From assembly GCA_016463225.1 (NCBI GenBank), contig JAEMRT010000033.1:1-48155 (forward strand): DNA of 48,155 nt, written 5' to 3'. Both the position numbers and the translations under genes were made by a program. Within the stretch, counting starts at the first letter, position 1. Every line of letters starts with the position of its first letter. The stretch is from Sphingopyxis sp. (GTDB lineage Bacteria; Pseudomonadota; Alphaproteobacteria; Sphingomonadales; Sphingomonadaceae). The notes beneath the pieces were generated by a model. That model made no database searches and was not told the DNA's origin. It worked only from the letters and a program-made list of their open reading frames with translations. Positions 1 to 12,800 of this stretch are shown here, in pieces.

Positions 1-2
1 AG

Positions 3-182
3 GGGGGCGTGCGACTCATGCAGGTTGGCAGTCCAGAGGCGTACCGGGCAATTTCTGCCGCGGCGGTGATGCGCCACGACAATCGGGAAAAGATCGCAGA
101 ATGCGAACGCGCCGCCGTCAAAGCCAAGGATAGCGTGCGCTGCGCGATCAACGTGGGGCCGGCAGATTCCAGTCGTCCCTAG
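3..182 (+). CDS. C-terminal fragment of an unidentified protein, cut by the window edge
   Basis: An open frame runs in from the window edge and stops at TAG 180-182. It encodes about 59 visible residues, charged and alanine-rich in the middle (for example AECERAAVKAKDSVRC). An in-frame ATG lies at 18, but the frame stays open upstream of it, so the true start is probably outside the window. I recognise no family. It points toward the 3' end of the acyltransferase gene on the other strand. The 116 bp between them (183-298) show no further gene and no convincing terminator. Confidence 0.45.
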   Translation, partial: GGVRLMQVGSPEAYRAISAAAVMRHDNREKIAECERAAVKAKDSVRCAINVGPADSSRP

Positions 183-298
183 CCACCGAGAGGCCAAGAA
201 AACGGCAGCGAGCCTTCGCAACCACCATCAGAATACGAAGCGGCTAAGTGACAAAGGATAGACTACGAACGTCGAAGCTCAGCAGTGAAGATGTCGCC

Positions 299-853
299 TC
301 ATTTTGGGGCGTCAGTGCCCGCCGCCTCTTTGATCGCATCGAGCAGCTTTTCGCCAGCGTCGGCAGCAACTGTTTGAATCACGCGCTTGCCGGTCGCCGG
401 ATCGGTCTGGTGGAAGCGGAACTCCACGCCCTTCAATGGCTTGGAGATGAGATCGGCGATCATGAGCTCACGCTGCCGGTTCTCGGCATTCGCAAATGGC
501 GCGACAAGATCGACGAGCCATATCTGATCGCCCGACTGCCATTCCTCGAGCGTCAGCCTGTTCTCCGGTTCGATCATGCCCTTGTCGAGCTTGCGCACAG
601 CCTCCGGCGTACATCTAGCCCACATGGCAAGACCGACTGGCTGCTCACCGTCGCGAAAGAGATAGAATTGCTGGTGGATCAGCGCAGGCATCACCAGCCA
701 CTCGAGGTCGCCAATGCTGAATCCGCGGTGGAGCGGGGACTGCGTCAAAAGCCACGTCATCTCACCGAGCAGATGACTGACCGTGGGCGGGGTTGTCTGA
801 ACCGCGGCCTTGCCCGTCGACTTTTTGCCGGCTGGGCCGGATTTTTTGTTCAT
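299..853 (-). CDS. HlyC-type toxin-activating lysine acyltransferase
   Basis: A 184-residue protein of the RTX toxin-activating acyltransferase family. In known members it uses acyl-ACP to acylate internal lysines of a pro-toxin in the cytoplasm before secretion. The family core is clear: LGEMTWLL, SPLHRGF, LPAL-like VMPALIH, EEWQSGD and WLVDLVAPF. His42 in SPLHR and Asp115 in LVDLVAPF align with catalytic His23 and Asp92 of E. coli HlyC, so the enzyme looks intact. The frame stays open upstream to 946, but the ATG at 853 is preferred. It lies 13 bp after the stop of the giant RTX gene, with a GAGG ribosome site overlapping that stop, which suggests translational coupling. The Lys/Gly-rich first 20 residues are extra relative to HlyC. 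Its likely substrate is the protein encoded just upstream. Confidence 0.9.
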   Translation of the reverse strand: MNKKSGPAGKKSTGKAAVQTTPPTVSHLLGEMTWLLTQSPLHRGFSIGDLEWLVMPALIHQQFYLFRDGEQPVGLAMWARCTPEAVRKLDKGMIEPENRLTLEEWQSGDQIWLVDLVAPFANAENRQRELMIADLISKPLKGVEFRFHQTDPATGKRVIQTVAADAGEKLLDAIKEAAGTDAPK

Positions 854-866
854 GTGCTTATTAACC

Positions 867-3800
867 TCAAGCCACCGCTGCCGCGAACCAGTCGTGCGGC
901 GCCATTCCATCCTTCGGCGGGTTCCGCAAGTCGCCATCGACCGCATCGGCGCCGAATCGGCTCATTGCTTGGGCGAGATTCGATGCTGCGCGCACCGCAT
1001 CGAGCTCGATCACCTCGGGTCCGCCTTCCGGGGCAACTGGGGCCAGGAAACCGCCGCGGGTGGGTGCAAAGCCGAACGCGACATTGCCGATCGTAGCGGT
1101 CGTGCCGTTCTCCCGCTTGTACGTGGCCGTCGAAAGAGCGAGATTGTGGCCGACTTTCACGCTGTCCGATGTCGCCAGACTTCGGAGGCCGATTTCAGCA
1201 ACGCCGAGTTCCAGGAGCGATTTGATTTCATCGCCTTGCGAGATGCCATCAGCGTTGCGGTCGGCCCAGACCTTGAGTTCGCCGAACCGCGTGTCGGTTT
1301 TGTCGAGCTTGCCGTCCTTGTTGCTGTCAAGCGCGGCGAGGCCTTCCCAGCTATTCTTGGCACCTTCTTTCTCGGAGAGGAAAGACAGCTCGGACGCATT
1401 GGTAATCATGCCATCCTTGTCGCGGTCGATCGCGAGCATGCCGTCACCGCCTGACATCCAACCGGTGTCGTCGCGCAGACCATCGCCGTTCATGTCGAAC
1501 CAGGCCTTCGACTTGCCCGCGCGCTTCGACTCCAGTCCATCGCCATCAAGATCGAGCAGGATCGCCGAAAGCATGCCGAATCTGCTTCCGGCGAACTGCA
1601 TCAAGCCCGCGTCGGCGATCTGCCCCGCATCCACCGACAACAGCCCCTTCGCATTGCGGGGGACGACACGCGCGCCACCAGCTGCAGCGGTCAGGCGATA
1701 CTGTTTTGCCTTGCCTTCCCAGCTGCTGTTCTGGAACTCGATTTCAGGGAATATCGAGAGCGCTTTGAACGCCAGCCCTGCGTCGAGCAGCTTGCCTTCG
1801 GTGCCGCTCGCCCTGGTGAAGCTGCCAGTATTGAAAACAATATTCTTGCCGAACGCCGCCTGCTCGCCCGTCGCAATCCCGGTCAGCGAGACCGACACGA
1901 CCCCTGCCTGCGCGAGGCTCAGCAGTTCGCCCGCATCGGTCTGGCCATTGCCGTTATTGTCAAACCACAGTCGGAACTCAGCGAAGCGCGCGTCATCGCC
2001 ACTGAGCACGCCGTCGCCATCGCTATCGAACGCGGCCAGGCCTTCGAGATCGGTTTTCGCGCCCTCTTTGTCGGCGACAAAGGAGATTTCGGAGATGTCG
2101 TCGATCTTGCCATTGGCATTGCGATCGAGCGCAAGGAAGGCGTCGCCCTGCTCGATCCAGCCCGTCTTGTCGGCAATCCCGTCGCCGTTCATGTCGAACC
2201 GAACTTTGTTGTCGGCCATTTCGACGAGGCTTTTCCCATCGCCGTCGAAATCGAGAACGATCGGCGGCGCAATACCTTCGACAGGGTCTGCGCCGCTTTC
2301 GGGTTCGGGATTCGCCGCGTCGTCCTCGAAGGGAACAAACTGACCCGTGACCGGGTCATAGCGATAGAGCGGGCCGTCCGGGTTGGCCGTGTTTGACGCG
2401 TCCGGCACGGGAATCCAGCCGAAGCCGACGTCGCCAACCTCACCTTGGGTGCCGTCGTCGCGGGTGTAGATAGCGGTCGCGCTGACAATGTTGGCGGAAC
2501 CCGAAAAAGGAGCCTCGATCACATTGCGCTCGAGCGAAATCGATACAATGCCTGCCGCCTGAAGGGTGAGAAGCTCATCGGCCTGACCGACCCCGTCCTG
2601 ATTGAAATCGCGCCACATCAGGAACTTGCCGAAATCGACATCATTCGCATCGAGGATCATGTCCCCATTGCTGTCGAAGGCCGTCAGGCCTTCAAGGTCC
2701 GTCGTGGCGCCCTCCCTATCTTCGAGAAAGCTGATTTCTCCAAGGTCCGCAACCAGCCCATCACCATTTCGGTCCAGTGCCAGAATAGCGTCGGTCGGCT
2801 TCACCCAGCCCATATACTGACGCCGCTCGTCTCCGAACATGTTGACGACAATATTGCTCTCATGGGCGCTGACGAGATCGAAGCCATCACCGGTCAGGTC
2901 GAAAACGACCGGCAAATAGGGGTTGCCGAACGGTGACCCCGAGAGCGACGAGTTTATATTCTCGTCGTCGGCATAGAGCGTGTAGGGTGGGGCGGGCCAG
3001 GGATCGCCTGGATACCAAGATTGGTTCGCCGTGTAACCGTCGGCGGGAGTACCGCCGTGCGGGAATGGACGGGACGTCGTGCCTTCCCACTGGCTAAACT
3101 CTCCCAAATACAGCAGAATATTGCCTGTTGCTTTCTCGATCAGCCAGGATTCGTTGTACCAGCTTGAACCCCACTCTTCGCCTGTCTCCGTATTCTGGAA
3201 ACGCATCTCATATTTAGAGAAATCCACGCTATTGTTGTTATAAACATATTTCCTGATGTTGGTGATGTTGACCCGAATGCTGCCCGTTGGCACGGACGAT
3301 CCGCCGTCGTCGGCGGCCACAGCCAGGATTGTGTATTTGCCATTGGCGTCCGAAAGCCAGTTGGCGGACTCATAGTCCACGCCGTTGGCTGATACCGTAA
3401 TGATGCCATTTGACGGATTGATGCTGAAGGCACCATCGATGTTTCCTGAAACGATCCTGTAGGTTATTCCCTGGCCATCGGCATCTGTTGCATTGATTTG
3501 CCCGGCAGAAGTGATCGCAGTCCCGAGCAGCAGATTTTCGGGGACGGTAAGCGAGTTCGGGACAGTCAGAATTGGCGCATTGTCGTTTGCATTGACGATA
3601 TGGACGGTAACGCCAACGCCGTTGACGCTCCGCTGTCCATTCGCCCATGCATAAACGATCGGCACCGCAGCGCTGGTTTGCGCTTCATAGTCGAAAGCCG
3701 AATTAACGTGGAGCCGATTGCCGTTCACAATCGAAAACTTGCCCGAAACCGTGCTGCCGTCAGCAAAGACATAGGAAACGGCGTCGCCATCGGGGTCAGC

Positions 3801-6800
3801 TGCTCCAGAGAAGATGATCCCGGTATCGCCCGTGGCATTTTCGTAGATCGATCCATTGACTGGCTGCGCGGGCGTGCCCGGTGCCTCGTTCTTGTTTTCG
3901 ATGAGAACGTTGTAAGTAAAGGGATCGGACTCGGCACCTGAGGCATCGCGCGCCTTTAGCGTCAGCGTCGCAACCCGGATTTCCATGAGGCCATCGCCAT
4001 CGGTATCATAATAGAAACCCGCGTCGGTCCCGTAGCTTCCGCGATACGCCCTGAGCCAATCAGCCGAGAAGTTCGCTCCATTGAACAATAGCTGGCCGGC
4101 GCTGTTGGTCGTGAACCAGCCATTTGGGTTGCCGCCGACGATGACGAGATTTGGCGTCACCTGATCAGGATCCGACATCGCGAAATTAGCGACAACCTGG
4201 CCCGAATGCGATGGGTCGCTTCCGACTGTTTCGGAATAGAGCGTCTGGCTGGTCAGCGACAGATTGTTCGGCCGCTCATTGACATCCGAAATGAAGACCT
4301 GGAGCAAGGTCGCCCCCGAGACGAGCGACCCGTCGCTTGCCTGTACATAGACATTGGCGATGTGCGCCTCGAGCCGTCCGTCGCCATTCCAGTCATGGAC
4401 GGCGTAGCCGGCGCTACGCGCCCACTCGAAGTTGAAATCGAGCCCCGGATTGAAGCGGACCGTATTGCCGTCGATGTAGAACCAGTTATTCGGATTGCCG
4501 CCACTCGCAAACTGCAGCGCCGGCACCGCTCCATCTGGATCGCTCATCGCAAAGGCTGCAACGCCGACATAGGCGTTGGCTGGGTTTGAGCCGAGACCCG
4601 TTTCGTCGAAGAAGGACCAGACCGTCGAACCGCCGCCCGGCGCGTTCGGCGTCTCGTTGACGTTGGTGATACCGAGCGTGACTGTGGTGGCCGCCTGCGT
4701 GTACCCGCCGCTGCCCTGGTTGTCGCGCGCGATCACCGTGTAGTTGCGGCTCGGCGAGCCGGCTTCATAATTGAAGATCTGGTTCGTCGTGATGACGCCG
4801 GTGGTCGCATTGATCTGGTAACGCCCATCCCAACTGAAGGCGCTGGCCGCAGTGCCGTCCCAGAAATAGTAGCGCTGTTCGGCAAAGACACCCGCCCCGT
4901 CGGGATCGCTGGCGGTCACGGCCCCCGCGTAAGTGCCAATGCCCAGATTTTCAGCAACATTGAAGCCATAGCTTGATGGCAGGCTATTCTGCTCGTTCAG
5001 ATTGTTGATGGCGATGGTGACGCTCGTCTGCGCCTGCAGATAGCCAGCGTTACCCGCATTGTCGCGCGCGACCACGGTGTAGGTCACACTGGTTGTGCCC
5101 GCCTCGAAGTTGAGCGCCGCGTTGACGGTGATCTGCCCGGTCACCGCGTCGATCGCATAGCGCCCGTCGGACGAAACGCCGCTCGCGGCGGCGCCATTCA
5201 GGAAATAATAGCGCTGCTGGCCGAAGGCCACCCCCAACGAATCGATGTCGCTTGCCGCGACCGATCCAATGACGGTGCCCACCGCAACATTCTCGTTCAC
5301 CGCCATATTATAATTCGCGGGCAAGCTGTTGGCCTCGTTCACATTGGCCACCGTCACCGAGAAGCTGCGATCGATATATTCACCGCGAACGTCCATGATC
5401 CGGACGGTGATCGAATGGCTGGTCGCTGTCTCGAAGTTGAGCAGAGTGCCATTGGCGACCGATACCGCGCCCGCCGCATTCACCGTGAAGCGTCCACCTG
5501 CACTGTCGAGGATGCTGTAGGTCAGGCTGTCGCTGTCGGGATCGACGCCCGCGATGTTGGCGATGAGCGTACCGTTACCGGCATTCTCATTGACGATGCC
5601 GGTGAAGCTTGCGCCGGTGGGTGGTGCATTCACTGCGACTGTCACCTGCGCCGCGGTCGAGACAGCCGTCTGGCCATTTTCGGTAGCCCGCGCCGTTGCG
5701 GTCAGGCTGAGGTCCGACGACCATCCCGTCGGCGTGAGCAATTTGAGGCCAGCGAGCTGCGCTGCCGTCAACCTCCATGTCGCACTCGCGCTGTCAAAGC
5801 TGCCCGCGCTCAGTGTGACGCCTGCGGGCACGCCGGTGATCCATATCTCCTGCGTTTCCGAACCATCACCATCGGGAAAACTTGCGCCAAGCGTCAGCGC
5901 AATCCCAGCAGCATGGCCCGACGTACCGCCGGTGCTCGCGAACTGGGTGATGGTCGGCGTATCGGCGACGCCGTTCACGACGATATCAAATTCCTGCACC
6001 GAGCTGAGGCCACCAGCATCGACCGCGGTTACGCGAATGCGCGCCGTGCCGCTCGCATTTGCGAGCGGATTAATTGACATCGTCCGGACGCCGTTCGCAT
6101 CGGCCGCGCCGAAGCTGATCCCAGCGTTCGTTATGAAATTCGTTCCGGAAATCACGTCGGCGGAAAGCTGCACCTGCGCATTGGGCGTGAGGTCGTCGGT
6201 TGCCGTCACCGACAGAATTTTCGCGTTGTCCTCGGTCGTCGACTGATTCCCGATCGCCGCGATCACCGGTGCTGCGTTGAGCCCCCAGAGGCTCGCCCAA
6301 TTGGTGAAATAGGCGGAATCGGCCATCAGCGTATCGCGCTCCGCGGTGGTCGCCGGCTTCGCCTTCGTCGCCATCAGATCCGCAAGCGCTTCGATGTTGA
6401 TCGTCCGGCTGAACCGTTCACCGGCGATAATGAAGTCGATCTTGTGATTGGCCCGACTCGCGGCATCCGCCACGACATACCAGCTCACGACCTGCACACT
6501 CGAGGTCGTGCCGATCACCGAAATCTTGAGATCGTCGCCGACGCGCTCGAACCAGAGGTCCTGATCGTTGATCGCACCCATTGCGTCCTGGAAACCGATG
6601 ACGTCGATATCGTCCCCTGAGGGGTCATAATTGTAGACGAGATCGGCCCCCGACATGCGGTTGACGATATAGGTGTCGTTGTCGATTCCGCCGTTGAGGA
6701 TATCATTGCCCGCGCCGCCATCGAGCAGGTCATCGCCCGCTTCGGCGTAGAGTTCGTCGTTGCCTTCCCCGCCGACAAGCACGTCGTTGCCGGCACCGCC

Positions 6801-9800
6801 ATAGATGATGTCGTCGCCTGCACCGCCCATCAGCGTATCGGCACCATCTCCACCATGGAGCGTGTCGTTGCCCTGACCGCCATCGAGCGTGTCATCGCCT
6901 TCGCGGCCAGAGAGCGTATCGCTACCGCCGAGGCCGCGAAGAACATTGGCGACTTCGTCGCCATGGAGGACGTCATTCTGCTCCGAACCGGTGACATTCT
7001 CGATCGAGACGAGGCCATCGCCATAGGCCTGCGCGGTATAGCCGCCGCCGCGGCCAACAGTCAGGTCGACAGTGATGCCCGTCGTCAGCTGTTCGAACGA
7101 TGCAGTGTCGGAACCCGCTCCGCCGTCCAGATAGTCCCAGGTGCCGCCGCCATCATTATCGACGAGCAACAGGTCATCGCCGCCTTCGCCAAACAGCGCA
7201 TCGACGCCGCCGCCACCTACGAGGACGTCGTTCCCGTCGCCAGCATAGAGTCCGCCCGGCGCCGGTCCGCCGATCCAGCTTTGGACATAATCATTGCCAT
7301 CGCCGCCGGAGAGATAGTCGTCGCCCGCGCCGCCGACGAGCTCGTCGATGCCGATGCTGCCTTCTAGGGCGTCATGACCGTCGCCGCCATCGAGACGGTC
7401 ATTTCCGGCCGCTCCGTGGAGGACATCACTGCCGCTAAAACCGAAAATGCGGTCATGACCCCACGTCCCGGCCAGAATGTCGTCGCTCACCGTCCCCTCG
7501 AGGATATCCTCACGATCAGCTACCGCAATGATGATCGTGCGGCTGATAGCGAAGGGCGTCCCGGTCTGGTCGGTGGCGACAATGTCAATTGCCACGCTAG
7601 CGCCAGACTCGAAGTCGAGAACCGCACCTTCCCTGAGTCTGAGCATATTGCCGATGATCTCGAAGCGCGTATCGACCACCGCAAAACTGTATGACGCATT
7701 CGGAAGGCCGGCCAGATCGGGATCGGTTACTGACAGCGTACCAAGCGCAATTGCAGGTCTGGCCTCGCCGGCGCCGATGCGGTCGCGTTCGGTGATATCG
7801 GCGACGAGCGGCGACCAGTTGAGGCTGATTGGCGCCTCGTTGAGATCACCCATCGCGATCGTGACCGCCGACTGGACCTGATGATATCCCGGTGCCCCCA
7901 CATTGTCGCGCGCGATGACCTGATAAGTGGGGGACGGATTCCCGGCTTCATAGTCGAGCGCACCGGCAACGCTGATCTGACCGGTCGCCGCGTCGATCGC
8001 ATAACGTCCGTCGGCGCTGGTCGATGTCGCATTGGCGCCGTCCCAGAAATAATAGCGCTGTTGCGCGAAGCTGCCTGACTGATCGATATCGGTCGCCGCG
8101 ACACTGCCGACGATGCTGCCAAGCACAGCATTTTCATTGACCGCCATTCCATAGGCAGCCTGGATGCTGTTTCCTTCGTTTACGTCGGCGACGCTGATTG
8201 TTACGCTCGTCTGAGCCTGATGATAGACCGCAGTCCCAGCGTTGTCGCGCGCGACCACCTGATAGATCCGCGACACATCGCCGGTCTCGAAATTGAGCGC
8301 GCTGTTGGTGCTGATTTGGCCGCTGTTCGCGTCGATCACAAATCGACCGTCATTGCTGATCGACGACGCGTTCGAGCCGTCCCAGAAATAATAGCGCTGC
8401 TGCGCAAAGGGCGATCCCGAAGCGTCGAGATCGGTCGCTGCGACCGATCCGATGGCTGTGCCGACCGCCACATTCTCGTTGGCCGAAAGGCTGTAGCTCA
8501 CCGCCAAGTCGTTGGCTTCATTGATGTCGGCGATGCCGATCGTTACCGCCGTCTGCGCCTGATTATAGCCTGCGCCGCCGGCATTATCGCGCGCGATAAC
8601 CTGGTAAGTCTGCGAGGGTGAACCCGTTTCGAAATCGAGCGCGCCGTGAACCTTGATCTGCCCGGTGATCGCATCGATCGCATAACGGCCATCCGCCGAC
8701 GTCGCGGAGGCGATCTCGCCGTCCCAGAAATAGTAGCGCTGCACGGCAGCGCTGCCGGTCAAATCCAGATCGCTTGCTGTGACCGCTCCGACGAGCGTAC
8801 CGATGGCGACATTCTCGCCCGCCACAAAGCTATAGGACGCCGGAAGACTGTTTGCCTCATTGCCCGGTTGCACCGCGACCGTGAACTCCTGCTCGCGATA
8901 CGAACCGTGCGAATCGGTAACGCGAACGCGCACGGTGTGCGAGGCCGCCACCTCAAAACTGATCGCCCCCGGGTTCGCGATCAGGAGCTTGCCGTCGGCG
9001 GTGATCGCGAAGCGTTGGCCGGCATCGTCGACGAGCGCGTAGGTGATCAAATCGCCTTCGACATCGACGCTTTCAAACTCGCCGATGATCGTGCCTGGCT
9101 CGACAATATTCCCGGGCGTGCTTTCGACGATGGCCAGCGCAGCTCCCTCCTTCACGGAGATCGTGCCCGGCGCGTCGTTGACCGCCGCGATCGTTACAGT
9201 GACGGGCAGCTCGACCGAATGGCCACTCGCGTCGGTGACGATCACAATAAAGCTGTCTGTGCCATTGGCGTCGGTGCCGGGCGTGTAGGTGAGCGCCCCG
9301 GTTGCCGGGTTGAAGTTCGAGATCACTCCCTTCGCCGGGCCCGACCCGCTTTTAAGCTGATAGCCATTTACGTCATTGTCATGATCGATCACGCCATAAT
9401 TTCCGTCGATCGTGACCGCCATATCTTCGGTCGTCGCCACAGCGCGCGCCGCCGCGGGTCCGATCGGCCGGGCCTTCCCTCCCTCGTGCCAATAGCGGGT
9501 CTGCGCATCTGCGATCGCCTGCGGAACCGCGGCCGGGACGGTCGCCGAGGCCGCGGTCATCGCGGCGATCAAGTTAAGCGTGTCGGGATGATCGAGGAAG
9601 ATCGCATGCGTCGAGGTCTGGATCGATTTGATCCGGCTCGGCGTGGTCACGGCAAAGAAGTTAGTCACGGTGAGCACCGTGTCTTCGCCGATCACGAAGA
9701 TCTTCAGATCGGTTCCGGCCTGCGTCAGCCAGATGCGGTCGTATGAGACGTTGGCGTCGAAGCCGATGATATTGACGCCGTCTGCATCGGCGATCGTGTC

Positions 9801-12800
9801 GCTGCCGTCGTTAGCCTCGATGAAATAATAATCGTCGCCAAGGCCGCCTTGGAGCGCGTCATTGCCCGAGCCGCCACCGAGACGATCGCGGCCATCGCCG
9901 CCCGTCAGCGTGTCGTTGCCCGCGCCGCCATAGATTTCGTCGTCACCGAGTCCGCCATCCAGGACGGTATCATTGCCGTCGCCGCCGAGAAGCTGGTCGT
10001 TGCCGGCATCGCCGCGCAATTCATCATCGCCCGCGCCGCCGACGAGGATATCGTCATCGTCACCGCCCCATAGCTGATCGTTGCCATCGCCCGCGGAGAG
10101 ATTATCCTCGCCCGTGTCGCCGCGGATGATGTCATTGCCCACGCCTGTAATCAGGACGTCGTCGCCGCCCTTGCCGTCGATGACATTGTTCCCATCGAGT
10201 GCGTCGATGACATTGGCATTGGCATCGCCAGTGATTGTGTCGCCGCCCGTTTGCGAACCGACGATATTCTCAATACCCACCAATATGTCGCCTACGGCAT
10301 CCCCGCCGACCTGCGCCGTTGACAGCCGCAGATCGACCGTCACCGCGGCAGACTTGATGTAGCGAACCGTATCGCCGCGCCCGTCCACGGCGTTGGCACC
10401 GCCGTCGAGCCGATCGGCGCCCGCGCCGCCCTCAAGGACGTCGTCGCCATCTTCGCCATAGAGCTGATCGTTCCCGGCAAGCCCGCTCAGAACGTCGTCG
10501 CCGGCGCCGCCATAAAGAAGATCGACCGCGGTGCCAGTCTGGCCGACGATCAAGTCGCCATTTGCCGTGCCATGCAATGCCGCGCCGCTCGTCGCCGAAA
10601 GGATGCTCACCAGCGAGACGGAAAGCCCATCGTTGAACTGCAGCGCCTCGATGCGGCCATAGACGGTGAAATGGTCCTTGATCGTGATCTGCGTCGAGGC
10701 GGAATTATTGTAGCGGACGATGAGATCGAGACCGTTCGCATCGGCCGTGCCATTCGTCGCCCGAATGAAGGTCAGATCGGTGAGGCTGATCCCCGCGGCG
10801 AATTCGATCGCATCTTGGTCGCCGCCGCTGGCCGCCGTGTCGAACTTGTCGCGCGTAACCTGCTGCCCATTGGTCTTCGCAAAGCCGCTGAGCCAGCCGG
10901 CAATGTTCCACGACGTGGGCGCGGGCATCGCGGTGTTCGCCGCAAAACTATACTGCGCATAGCTATAGACGAGTTCGTTCCCCGGTCCCCTGATCTCGAG
11001 CCGCCAGTAGAATTTGTTGCCGCTCGACTGCGTGCCGGTATTGGTCCAGGTCGCCGTGTAGCCGCTCGCGAGCACGCCCGCAGCCGTGACGGCCTCCTCG
11101 ACGGTGAAGCCCCCCTCGCGAATGGTGTCGCCACCGCTCGCCGCCGTCCAGACATAGGTATCGTCGCCCGCACCACCCAAAAGCGTGTCGTTTCCGGCCC
11201 CGCCGGTAATCTCGTTTTCGCCTTCGTCACCGCCGATGTTGTCGGACCCCGAACCACCAACGACATTCTCGATCGACGAATATTCATCGCCTACCGCGTC
11301 GCCGGTATTGTTCGACGGGACGGTCAAACGCACGCGAACCGCGCTGAAGGCGGATGCGTAAGAAGCGGTATCGATGCCGTTGCCACCGATCAGCATGTCC
11401 TTGCCGGCGCCGCCATCGAGAATGTCATTGCCGGTGCCGCCATAGAGAACGTCGTCGCCTGCCTCGCCGCGGAGCGTATCCGAACCCGAATTTCCCGCAA
11501 TGATATCGTTGCCCGAGCCGCCCGCGACGACATCGTCTCCGGCGCCCGCCGTGATCCAATCGGCGAGAGTGGTACCGGCCAGCGGCGTTGTGGTCGTGCC
11601 GTCGGCACCATCGGTGCCGGCAATAAGACTCATGGCGCTGGCAGAGATGTCGAGGAGGCCGGTCGCGTAGAAAGCCAGCTTCTCAATCTGGCCCGGGGCA
11701 AGATACCAGTCCTTGATCGCGACGCTATCCTTGACCTGGCTGAAATCGGCGACATCTAGATTGTCGCTCGTGATCGCCATGACGAGATCGTTGCCAACCC
11801 GGCGCAGAACGACGTCCTGCAGGTTGATACCGGGTGCAAACTCAATCGTGTCAGTGCCGCTGTTAGCGGTAACCGACACACCAACGGGTGGATTGAACAG
11901 CTTCAGCGTTTCCGACGTGATGTCATAGTCGTACCGGCCCAGCCACTGGAGGTCCGGCGTCGTCTCGGTTCCCACATTCTTTCGGATCACGATCCCGCCA
12001 GGACCCGTCACTTCGCCCGTCACTTCATTATAGGAATAGCCCGCCGCACTGTTCCAGCCACCGGTCCTCGTCCAGACCACATCCCAATAATTTGCGAACT
12101 CGTCGAAGACCGTGTCGCGCCCATCGCCGCGTGAATATTTGAACGTATCGTCTCCCGCCCCGCCGACGACGAGATCGCCGTCGCCGCGACCACCGGACAA
12201 TATGTCGCGGTCGGCGCCGCCGTAGATATCGTCGGCCCCAGCATCGCCCGAGATCGCGTCGATACCGGCGCCGCCGATCAACTCATCATTGCCCACACCG
12301 CCGATGATCAAATCGCGACCATCATCGCCCGCCACCATGTCGTTACCCGAGCCGCCATTGCCGACATCGTCACCGGCGAGCAGGAACAACTGGTCGTTCC
12401 CGGCCCCGCCGTAAACGAAATCATTGCCGCCGGTGCCCACCAGCACATCATTGCCCGATCCGCCGACGATAAAGCTGGTGATGTCGCCGATTCGGATTTC
12501 GTTACCATCGGCAAATTTCAGCCACTCGACGCGCTTGAAGGGGTTCGAGAACCATTCTTTCACCGTGAGTTGCGTGCCGCTGAAGCTTTCGAGACCAGTT
12601 TCAGGATCGGTCTGCATCACCTGGATGATCAGGTCGTTCTCGGGGGCGCCGCTGGTGCCCGAGCGCTGAAGTCGAACATCACCGATGCCGATGCCGACGC
12701 CAAAAACAACGGCATCCTCGCCGCCCGAAACCGCGCCCTGATCCACGCCCGCAGGCGCGCCGAGCCAGTCGGGACGCACGGCGCCCGCCGCAAGCGGGTT

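Noticed and set aside
248..1096. 282-codon plus-strand frame over the acyltransferase gene
   Set aside because: It overlaps the antisense of a clear HlyC homologue, is Arg/His/Pro-rich and has no ribosome site.
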